Positions 21,350 through 27,779 of a stretch of 27,779 nucleotides of DNA are shown here, piece by piece (the first letter of the stretch is position 1; each line of letters starts with the position of its first letter). The notes under the pieces were generated by a model. It searched no databases. It worked only from the letters and a program-made list of their open reading frames with translations, and was not told the DNA's origin. The stretch is taken from contig CAKUZO010000019.1 of assembly GCA_934717895.1 (NCBI GenBank), positions 1-27,779 of the forward strand. Reading direction: 5' to 3'. This stretch comes from an uncultured Candidatus Melainabacteria bacterium. GTDB lineage: Bacteria > Cyanobacteriota > Vampirovibrionia > Gastranaerophilales > Gastranaerophilaceae. The position numbers and the translations under genes were made by a program.

Positions 21350-22690
21350 ATGAAAATAGTGATTTACGGTGCGACAGAAATTGGTTGCTTGTTAGCGACT
21401 GAGTTTTTTGAAGACCACGACATAACAATTATTGATAAAGAAGAAAATAGAAGTGATGAATTTAACAAATTAGACATAAGCTTTGTCCAAGGAAACGCTT
21501 CTAATATAGATGTTTTAAAAACTGCTGATATAAAAAATGCAGACATTTTCATCGCTTGTACAACAATTGACGAAGCAAATATTGTGGCTTGTCTTTCTGC
21601 TAAAAAGTTTGGCGGAGTTAGGACGATTTGTTTTGTAAGTCGTGAAGAATACAAAAAGACATTGAATTTTGAAAAAAATAGCGATAATTTTACAGACTTT
21701 TTCATTGATTACATTATTTGGCCGGAAGAATTGTTAACGCAAGATATTTTCAGAATTGTTACTGTTGCGCAAGCGCTTGATGTTGAAAACTTTGCGGACG
21801 GTCGTGCAAGACTTTTGGAATATAAAGTGAAAGAAAACCTTCCGATTGTAGGGAAAAAAGTTAAAGATTGCGGATTTACCCAAAACACTTTGATGGTGGG
21901 CTTAACACGTGATAGCAAATTATTTATTCCGAATGGTGAAACCGAGATTAAAGAAGATGACAAACTGATATTTATGGGAACATCTCATTCTTTGGATATC
22001 TTAGCGGGAACTTTTTTTCATGAAAAAGAAATTGTTAAATCTGCCTCAATTATTGGCGGCGGAAATGTTGGCTTAATGTTGGCAAAATCGTTAGAAAAGC
22101 TTAAAATTAAAACCAAAATCATTGAAAAGAATTACGAACGTTGTCAATTTTTGGCAGAAGAATTGTCAAATACACTTGTAATTAATGGAGATGGAACGAA
22201 TTTAAAACTCCTTGATGAAGAAGAAATTGGAAGTGCTGATGTCGTGATTAGCGTTACAAATAATGACGAAAGAAACCTTCTTTGTTCGCTTTTGGCTAAG
22301 CAGTTAGGCGTAAAACGTGTTATTGCAAGAGTCGCAAAGGTTTTAAACATTCCTCTTTTTGAAAAAGTCGGGATTGATATTGCTGTTTCCCCGAAAAGTT
22401 CTGCGATTAATGAAGTTAAAAATGATTTACAGGAAAATAATGTTGACATTCTTGCAACAGTTGAACAAGGGCAAGGCGAAGTGCTTGAAATCAACGTTGT
22501 ACCGGACTTTCATGGCAAAAGAATTATGGATATCAAATTCCCTGCTCGTGCGATTATTGGAGTGATTATTCGAAGAAATAATATTATTATTCCAAAAGGT
22601 GACACAGTTATTAATACCGGAGATATTTTGATAATATTTACGACATCAGAAAATGCGGAAGAAATTAAGGAATTCTTTAAGGTAAAGTAA
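21350..22690 (+). CDS. trkA: Trk system potassium uptake regulatory protein TrkA
   Basis: A 446-residue protein with two tandem RCK units, the full-length TrkA arrangement. Unit 1: NAD-binding fold starting IYGATEIG (residues 5-12; the usual third-position Gly of GxGxxG is Thr) and a TrkA-C domain around residues 150-225. Unit 2: IIGGGNVGLMLA (canonical GxGxxG) near residue 235 and a TrkA-C domain around 370-446. It binds nucleotides at the cytoplasmic face of TrkH and gates potassium entry. The promoter places the ATG at the transcription start. The trkH ATG follows its stop by a single base, so both are one operon and translationally coupled. Confidence 0.93.
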   Translation: MKIVIYGATEIGCLLATEFFEDHDITIIDKEENRSDEFNKLDISFVQGNASNIDVLKTADIKNADIFIACTTIDEANIVACLSAKKFGGVRTICFVSREEYKKTLNFEKNSDNFTDFFIDYIIWPEELLTQDIFRIVTVAQALDVENFADGRARLLEYKVKENLPIVGKKVKDCGFTQNTLMVGLTRDSKLFIPNGETEIKEDDKLIFMGTSHSLDILAGTFFHEKEIVKSASIIGGGNVGLMLAKSLEKLKIKTKIIEKNYERCQFLAEELSNTLVINGDGTNLKLLDEEEIGSADVVISVTNNDERNLLCSLLAKQLGVKRVIARVAKVLNIPLFEKVGIDIAVSPKSSAINEVKNDLQENNVDILATVEQGQGEVLEINVVPDFHGKRIMDIKFPARAIIGVIIRRNNIIIPKGDTVINTGDILIIFTTSENAEEIKEFFKVK

Positions 22691-22691
22691 T

Positions 22692-24152
22692 ATGAGATTG
22701 AATTATGTTGCAAATGCGTTGAGCGAAACAATGAGATATACAGGATTTGTAATACTTGTACCAGTGCTAGTTGCATTATATTACCACGATTTCAATTCCA
22801 TTTTACCTTTTGTAACAGCAAGTTTAGTCGCTATTTTGAGCAGTTGGGTTTTGAAACGAATAGTGCCAAACGCCAAAAATCTTGAAAATTTAAATGATAT
22901 TAAAAAAGATGAAGCTCTTTTTATTGTAGCTTTTTCTTGGATAATTTTCGCTCTGATTGCGGCAATCCCTTATTTGTTTTACGGACTTTCGCCATTAAAC
23001 TCTTTATTTGAGGCAGTTTCCGGAATTACAACCACCGGAGCAACAATTTTGACTAATTTTGATTACCCGAAAGCTTTTTTCTTTTGGCGTGCTTTTTCTC
23101 AATGGTTAGGCGGTTTGGGAATTATAGTCTTGTTTATTGCAATTTTGCCTCAGTTTGCAGTTGCCGGACGTCAAATGTTTTTTGCAGAAGCTCCCGGACC
23201 TACGGAAGATAAATTTACTCCGAGAATTCGTAACACCGCATCTGCATTATGGAGAATTTATTTAGGTCTTACAATTTTGGAAATCGTGTTATTATATTTG
23301 GCTAAAATGCCTTTGTTTGATGCAGTTTGTAACTCTTTATCAACACTTTCCGCTGCCGGATTTTCTCCTAACCCTGAAAGCATTATGGGATATCATTCAG
23401 TGCCAATTACGTGGATTGTTTTGGTTTTTATGTTTTTTGCAGGAGCAAGTTTCAACTTGCAATACAAGGTTATTTCTCAAAAAAAACCTATGCTTTTGTT
23501 TAAAAATGAAGAATTTAGATTGTATACAATTTTGGTTCTTTTAATGACAGGTTTTATCACAGTGTCACTTTGTTTAAACAACGGTTTTGGAATATTTAAA
23601 AATTTTACAGATGCATTGTTTCAAGTGGTAAGTCTTGTAACATCAACAGGAAGTGCCAGTGCTGACTTTATTCAATGGAACTATACTTCAAAAGCATTTC
23701 TATTTGTTGTAATGTTTATGGGCTCTTGTGCAAGTTCGGCCGGTGGCGGTATCAAAATGGCAAGATGGCTCGTTGTTTTTAAAACAATGAAGAGTGAGAT
23801 AACAAGAATATTACACCCGAATGCCATAATAAATATCAAAGTAGACGGAAAGACTGTTCAACCCGAAGTTGCACGACAAATTATTGTGTTTGTGTTTTTC
23901 TATTTTTTAATTTTTGCCGGAATCGGAGTTTTGTTATCCATTTTTGAAGGCGATACTGTTCTTGGTCTAACAGGAGCGATTAGTGCACTTGGCAATATCG
24001 GGCCGTCTTTGGCCCCATCATTAGGACCAATGGGTAGTTTTGACGGTTTAGAAGCAGCTTCAAAAGGTATTATGATTGTTGGAATGCTAGTTGGACGTTT
24101 GGAAATAATTCCGTTTTTGGTAATGTTCCAAAAAGATTTTTGGCGCGCTTAA
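22692..24152 (+). CDS. trkH: Trk potassium uptake channel subunit TrkH
   Basis: A 486-residue multi-spanning membrane protein with the four K+-channel-like repeats of the Trk/Ktr/HKT superfamily: filter segments SGITTTGATI, LSTLSAAGFSPN, VSLVTSTGSASAD and SALGNIGPSL, plus QWLGGLGIIVL and the C-terminal GRLEIIPFLV signature. Each repeat retains the filter glycine. It carries potassium into the cell and is controlled by the TrkA ring encoded just upstream. AAGG in the end of trkA serves as ribosome-binding site. The 116 nt after the stop contain only imperfect inverted repeats (AATCATT / AATGATT) and no convincing terminator. Confidence 0.94.
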   Translation: MRLNYVANALSETMRYTGFVILVPVLVALYYHDFNSILPFVTASLVAILSSWVLKRIVPNAKNLENLNDIKKDEALFIVAFSWIIFALIAAIPYLFYGLSPLNSLFEAVSGITTTGATILTNFDYPKAFFFWRAFSQWLGGLGIIVLFIAILPQFAVAGRQMFFAEAPGPTEDKFTPRIRNTASALWRIYLGLTILEIVLLYLAKMPLFDAVCNSLSTLSAAGFSPNPESIMGYHSVPITWIVLVFMFFAGASFNLQYKVISQKKPMLLFKNEEFRLYTILVLLMTGFITVSLCLNNGFGIFKNFTDALFQVVSLVTSTGSASADFIQWNYTSKAFLFVVMFMGSCASSAGGGIKMARWLVVFKTMKSEITRILHPNAIINIKVDGKTVQPEVARQIIVFVFFYFLIFAGIGVLLSIFEGDTVLGLTGAISALGNIGPSLAPSLGPMGSFDGLEAASKGIMIVGMLVGRLEIIPFLVMFQKDFWRA

Positions 24153-24268
24153 CCTTTTAAATCATTGTCAAATTAAGATTTGTAAAAAGAATTTACTTCT
24201 TACGAATGATTAAAGTGAACAAAAATTATGTTTAAATCGTTCCTATATTGTAACGAGGATAAACGAAT

Positions 24269-25720
24269 TTGAAATTAAAAAAAAGCTTTATAACTTTAAT
24301 TATTGCATTTACCCTTTCAATCAATTCTGTACTTGCGATAGAAGAGATTGCGAGCGTTGAAAAGAACGCTGTATTAAATATAAAGGATTGTGTTGGGATA
24401 GCTTTACAAAACAGTCCGAAAGTCAAAAAAGCTCGATATAATTACGGAATTGCAAAAGGAAATGTCGGAATTGCGAAATCCGGATATTTTCCAACTTTGG
24501 GCGTTGGAACAGGTTATAATTTAACCGAAAACCGCACAAACAGAGCAAATACCAGCAACAACATATATTCAGCAGAAGCCAATATTAATCAACTCTTATT
24601 CAACTTTGGCAAAATTAATGCAAACATTAAAATGTATAATTTTAGCAAAGATGCAGCTCTTTATGAATTCGAAAATACTGTTCTTGATACAATTTTTGGC
24701 GTAAAAACCAATTATTATGGCGTTCTTGCAGCAAAGGCGACAATGGAAGTAAATCGTGCAAACGTCCAGATTAACGAACGAAATTACCAAAGAACAAAAG
24801 CATATTTTAAAGAAGGAATAAAATCCAAAATTGACTTAGTAAATGCAGAAGTCTATTTGTCAGATTCAAAAGTTACGCTTGTTGAATCTGAAAAGGCTTA
24901 TCAAAACGCTATTGTAAAACTAAACAACTCAATGTATATAGCTTTTGCTCCGGAATATGAAATTGAAAATACAGAAACATTTAATTTCCAAAACAATTCT
25001 GCATCTGTAAATCTAGAAAAAATTGATGAAAAGAAGGATTTGAGTACTCCACCAAAAGATGTCAGCAATGCGTTTTTGACATCTCAGGTTGAAAAAATTA
25101 ATGTGCTTGATAACTATAAATTTAAACCATTTCCATATTCATTCGAAGAATCAGTAAATTTGGCATACAAAAATCGTCCTGACTTAAAAGCCTATAATTC
25201 CAGCTTGAATGCGATGAAAGAAGCTTTAAAGTATACAAAACGAGAATATTTACCTGAAATCTCGGCATCAGCCGGATACGGATATCGCGACAAGTATAAC
25301 GCAAGCTCGTTTAATGTTGGTGTAAATTTATCGAGTTCTGTGAATATAAAAGGACAAAAACACAAAATTGATAATGCTAAAATTCAAGTTCAACTTGCAG
25401 AAAATGAGATTGACCAAGCAAAACAAGATATTTATTTTGAAGTTCAAAATTTATACATAAATATGGCACAATTGGAAAAACAAATTCCACTGCTTGCCGT
25501 AAAAGTTAAACAAACTCTCGAAAACTTTGAACTTGCAGATGGGCGTTATGCTGTTGGTTTAGGCGATTATATTCAATTACAAGATGCGAAAGTAAACTAC
25601 AATAATGCACAAGTTTCTTATGTACAAACCGTTTATAATTATAATGTAGCAAGAGCAAATTTGGAAAAAGCGATTGCTCTTCAACAAGATGTAACAACGA
25701 CAATTGAGGATAAAAAATGA
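24269..25720 (+). CDS. TolC-family outer membrane efflux protein
   Basis: A 483-residue protein starting at TTG (24269) with GAGG upstream and a Sec signal peptide (MKLKKSFITLIIAFTLSINS, cleavage near VLA|IEE). It has two outer-membrane-efflux repeats with the typical pattern: a helix AIVKLNNSM-like segment, beta-strand regions GVGTGYNLTEN and SASAGYGYRDKY, and long coiled helices (ENFELADGRYAVGLGDYIQL, QDAKVNYNNAQVSYVQTVYN). TolC trimers form the outer-membrane exit duct of tripartite pumps. Its stop overlaps the adaptor start (ATGA), so the two are made together. A start at TTG rather than ATG is shared with the other two Sec-exported proteins in the window. Confidence 0.92.
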   Translation: MKLKKSFITLIIAFTLSINSVLAIEEIASVEKNAVLNIKDCVGIALQNSPKVKKARYNYGIAKGNVGIAKSGYFPTLGVGTGYNLTENRTNRANTSNNIYSAEANINQLLFNFGKINANIKMYNFSKDAALYEFENTVLDTIFGVKTNYYGVLAAKATMEVNRANVQINERNYQRTKAYFKEGIKSKIDLVNAEVYLSDSKVTLVESEKAYQNAIVKLNNSMYIAFAPEYEIENTETFNFQNNSASVNLEKIDEKKDLSTPPKDVSNAFLTSQVEKINVLDNYKFKPFPYSFEESVNLAYKNRPDLKAYNSSLNAMKEALKYTKREYLPEISASAGYGYRDKYNASSFNVGVNLSSSVNIKGQKHKIDNAKIQVQLAENEIDQAKQDIYFEVQNLYINMAQLEKQIPLLAVKVKQTLENFELADGRYAVGLGDYIQLQDAKVNYNNAQVSYVQTVYNYNVARANLEKAIALQQDVTTTIEDKK

Positions 25721-26904
25721 TAAGTTTTGAAAAATTCAAAAAAATTCAAATAAAGAAAAGGTATATTGCGACTGCATTGATTGTCGCGGCGGTTGTGACA
25801 GTTGGCGTAACCGGAATTACAGCGAGCAAACAAGTGAAATACGATACAAAAGATATTGAGCGTTGTACGATTACTCAGGTTGTTGAAGCATCTGGCACAA
25901 TCAATCCTGTAAACACTGTCAGTGTTGGTTCTACGGTATCAGGATTGATTAAAGAAATTTTTGTAGACTACAATGATGTTGTAAAAAAAGGACAAATATT
26001 AGCTCAAATAGACCCTGCAAATTTTATAGCACAAGTTCAACAAAATCAGGCACAGATTAACAATGCACGTGCAAACCTTCAAAAACTTCAAGCAATTGCA
26101 AATTATGATCAAAAACAATATGCCAGATACAAAAATCTTTACGCTAAAAACTTTGTCGCAAAAAGTGAGTTGGACGAAAAATTGAGTACTTATCAGTCAG
26201 ATTTAGCACAAATGAATGCCGCAAGAGCTCAAATTAATCAATATCAAGCGTCTTTAAAAACAGCTCAAACAAATTTGAGTTACACAAAAATCATAGCTCC
26301 TGTTGACGGAACGGTAATTTCCAGAGAAATCGACTTGGGTTCTCCGGTTGCCGCAAGTTTTCAAGCTCCGGAATTGTTTACGATTGCACAAGATTTGACA
26401 AAAATGCAAATTGAAGTGAGTGTTTCCGAAGCCGATATCGGCAAAGTTAAGGAAGGGCAAGACGTAACTTACACACTTGACGGCTATCCTGACAGCACTT
26501 TTGAAGGCAAAGTTACTCAGGTAAGGCTTTCTCCGACGACTGTTTCAAATGTTGTTACATACACAGTAATCGTTGATGTTGATAATGAGGACTTGAAACT
26601 TAAACCAGGTATGACGGCGAATGTTTCAATTATCACAAATAAAAGTGAAAATGTTCTTTGTGTGCCCAATATGGCACTAAAATTTACACCAGATGTAAAT
26701 GGTCCAAAATATAAAAATCAAGGTCTTTGGATTTTAGAAAATGGTAAGGCAAAACGTGTTGACATTGAAACAGGTGCAAGTGACGATTCTTCAACTGAGG
26801 TAATTTCAAAAGCTCTTGGCGAAGGAATGAAGGTAATAATGGGTATTCAAGGCAAATCTTCTAAAAAAGAATCAAATGGCGGTGGCCGACCTCCAATGCC
26901 TTAG
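25717..26904 (+). CDS. MacA-like periplasmic adaptor (membrane fusion) protein
   Basis: A 395-residue protein with one N-terminal membrane anchor (about 17-36), a split lipoyl-like domain (ASGTINPVNTVSVGSTVSGL, then DYNDVVKKGQILAQIDP, and the second half NLSYTKIIAPVDGTVISREI), a long alpha-helical hairpin between them (about 98-185), then beta-barrel and membrane-proximal domains (LKPGMTANVSIITNKSENVL). This is the layout of MacA/HlyD-type adaptors joining an inner-membrane ABC transporter to TolC. The Gly/Pro-rich end is a tail. It overlaps the TolC-family gene by 4 nt. The ABC ATPase follows after 122 nt that carry dispersed palindromes. Confidence 0.92.
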   Translation: MISFEKFKKIQIKKRYIATALIVAAVVTVGVTGITASKQVKYDTKDIERCTITQVVEASGTINPVNTVSVGSTVSGLIKEIFVDYNDVVKKGQILAQIDPANFIAQVQQNQAQINNARANLQKLQAIANYDQKQYARYKNLYAKNFVAKSELDEKLSTYQSDLAQMNAARAQINQYQASLKTAQTNLSYTKIIAPVDGTVISREIDLGSPVAASFQAPELFTIAQDLTKMQIEVSVSEADIGKVKEGQDVTYTLDGYPDSTFEGKVTQVRLSPTTVSNVVTYTVIVDVDNEDLKLKPGMTANVSIITNKSENVLCVPNMALKFTPDVNGPKYKNQGLWILENGKAKRVDIETGASDDSSTEVISKALGEGMKVIMGIQGKSSKKESNGGGRPPMP

Positions 26905-26928
26905 CGAAAATTTCACCTTGCCCCAGAA

Positions 26929-26952
26929 AGTAGGTCGGGGTACCTCCCCCAA
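26929..26952. repeat. 24-bp dispersed palindrome, copy 2 (inverted)
   Basis: Read on the minus strand, this matches copy 1 at 7453-7476 at the flanks (GTTGGG at one end, CCC-R-ACCTAC at the other) with a different 8-nt centre. It lies between the adaptor and ATPase genes. A perfect 16-bp palindrome TTAATTTTAAAATTAA follows at 26958-26973. Confidence 0.6.
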
Positions 26953-27026
26953 CATCGTTAATTTTAAAATTAAATTAACTTTTCAGCCCAACCACAAAAC
27001 AAAAGCCTAAAAATAGAAAGGATTTC

Positions 27027-27731
27027 ATGCCATTAATCGAAGTTAAAGATGCTATAAAAATATATCAGACAGGCGAAGACAGTTTCAATGCATTAAACTA
27101 TGTATCGCTATCTGTCGAAAAAGGAGAATTTGTAGCAATTATGGGAACATCAGGTTCCGGCAAGTCGACTTTTATGAATATGCTTGGAACTTTGGACAAA
27201 CCCAATTCGGGAAGTTACTTCCTTGATGGAATTGATATGCTATCCCTCGACACAAATTCTCTTGCCATGGTGCGGAACGAAAAAATGGGGTTTGTTTTTC
27301 AAGGATTTAACCTGATTTCCAGAACAACAGCCCTTGAAAATGTTGAGCTCCCTATGATATATAAAGGAATTCCGGAAGAAGAAAGAGTTGAAAGAGCAAG
27401 AAAAGCTCTTGAAATTGTTGGTTTGGGTAAACGAGAAGATCACATGCCAAACCAAATGTCCGGTGGACAGCAACAAAGGGTTGCAATTGCTCGTGCGATA
27501 ATCAATGATCCTCCGCTAATTCTTGCCGACGAACCGACAGGAAACCTTGATACAAAGACAAGTATTGAGGTTATGGAGTTTTTTGTGAAACTAAATAAGG
27601 ATCTCGGCAAAACGATAGTTCTTGTAACTCATGAACCTGATATTGCAGAGTATTGCAAACGAGTCGTGCGGTTTAAGGACGGAAATATTATATCTGACGA
27701 AATAAATGAACATACGACGATACCGTATTAG
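27027..27731 (+). CDS. ABC transporter ATP-binding protein, MacB/LolD type
   Basis: A 234-residue nucleotide-binding domain with Walker [10 protein letters not shown] (40-48), Q-loop Gln92 (FQGFNL), signature MSGGQQQR (144-151), Walker B ILADEP (165-170), D-loop LD, and switch His202. [13 protein letters not shown] and the GFNLI segment match the MacB/LolD/FtsE subgroup. It powers export through the MacA-like adaptor and TolC-family duct encoded upstream. The permease is not fused, unlike E. coli MacB, and is expected just beyond the right edge. AAAGGA precedes the ATG. Substrate cannot be told from the sequence; peptides, lipids or macrolide-like compounds are typical of the family. Confidence 0.93.
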   Translation: MPLIEVKDAIKIYQTGEDSFNALNYVSLSVEKGEFVAIMGTSGSGKSTFMNMLGTLDKPNSGSYFLDGIDMLSLDTNSLAMVRNEKMGFVFQGFNLISRTTALENVELPMIYKGIPEEERVERARKALEIVGLGKREDHMPNQMSGGQQQRVAIARAIINDPPLILADEPTGNLDTKTSIEVMEFFVKLNKDLGKTIVLVTHEPDIAEYCKRVVRFKDGNIISDEINEHTTIPY

Positions 27732-27760
27732 GTGAGTGATGAATAGTGAATGGTGAGTAG
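27732..27760 (+). repeat. GTGA heptamer run at the right edge
   Basis: Four 7-nt units GTGAGTG, ATGAATA, GTGAATG and GTGAGTA begin directly after the ABC ATPase stop codon. Unit length and GTGA starts match the arms of the inverted-repeat element at 2854-2983. The window ends before any second arm could be seen. Confidence 0.55.
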
Positions 27761-27779
27761 TTCTTATCAGGATAAAATA

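Noticed and set aside
24153..24268. Possible terminator after trkH
   Set aside because: AATCATT / AATGATT and AAGAA / TTCTT repeats are short, A/T-only and not followed by a T-tract, so I did not list a terminator.

Overview
The window is AT-rich chromosomal DNA from a Gram-negative-type bacterium: it has an outer-membrane TolC-family factor, a MacA-type adaptor and several Sec signal peptides. Two pilin-like proteins (one FTLAEV plus an insoluble-looking C-terminal domain with a VDVNG-x-KGPN signature, one FTLAEM plus a repeat head) and several lineage-style hypothetical proteins resemble what I know from gut Vampirovibrionia / Candidatus Melainabacteria (Gastranaerophilales). That placement is inference from gene style, made without any database search. 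I saw no rRNA, tRNA, CRISPR array, transposase or phage module.

Layout. Positions 1-950 hold the tail of an Ala/Pro/Lys-rich protein, a shared bidirectional terminator, a decayed pilin and a small monocistronic basic protein. Positions 966-4563 hold an aquaporin-like channel, a secreted alpha/beta hydrolase, a 130-bp inverted-repeat element, a hypothetical protein and a NagZ-type beta-N-acetylhexosaminidase. Positions 4600-7385 hold two overlapping WYL-domain regulators and an orphan winged-helix protein. Positions 7453-7620 are a small cluster of palindromic repeats. Positions 7632-12146 (minus strand) hold a large chimeric surface protein (type IV prepilin leader, YadA-like head repeats, S74 intramolecular chaperone), a small hypothetical protein and a 545-residue coiled-coil-flanked protein.

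Positions 12321-17094 are a metal-homeostasis and DNA-uptake block: a P1B-2 zinc/cadmium efflux ATPase, comEC, and a convergent SmtB-type ArsR regulator. The ATPase and arsR promoters carry almost the same 18-nt palindromic operator between -35 and -10, so the regulator very probably controls both itself and the pump. Positions 17119-18105 hold a divergent XRE regulator and a pilin-like protein. Positions 18197-21264 hold a lytic transglycosylase, MTA phosphorylase, a YggT protein and a kinase-like protein. Positions 21315-24152 are a trkA-trkH potassium uptake operon. Positions 24269-27731 are a TolC-MacA-MacB-like tripartite exporter; its permease is not in the window and probably lies beyond the right edge.

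The points most worth a second look are the pilin/YadA/S74 chimera, the SmtB-type regulon with comEC downstream of the regulated pump, two promoters with identical TATAAT-N6-ATG leaderless geometry (arsR and trkA), heptamer-built inverted repeats, an atypical protein-kinase-like protein, and TTG starts on all three genes with clear Sec signal peptides.
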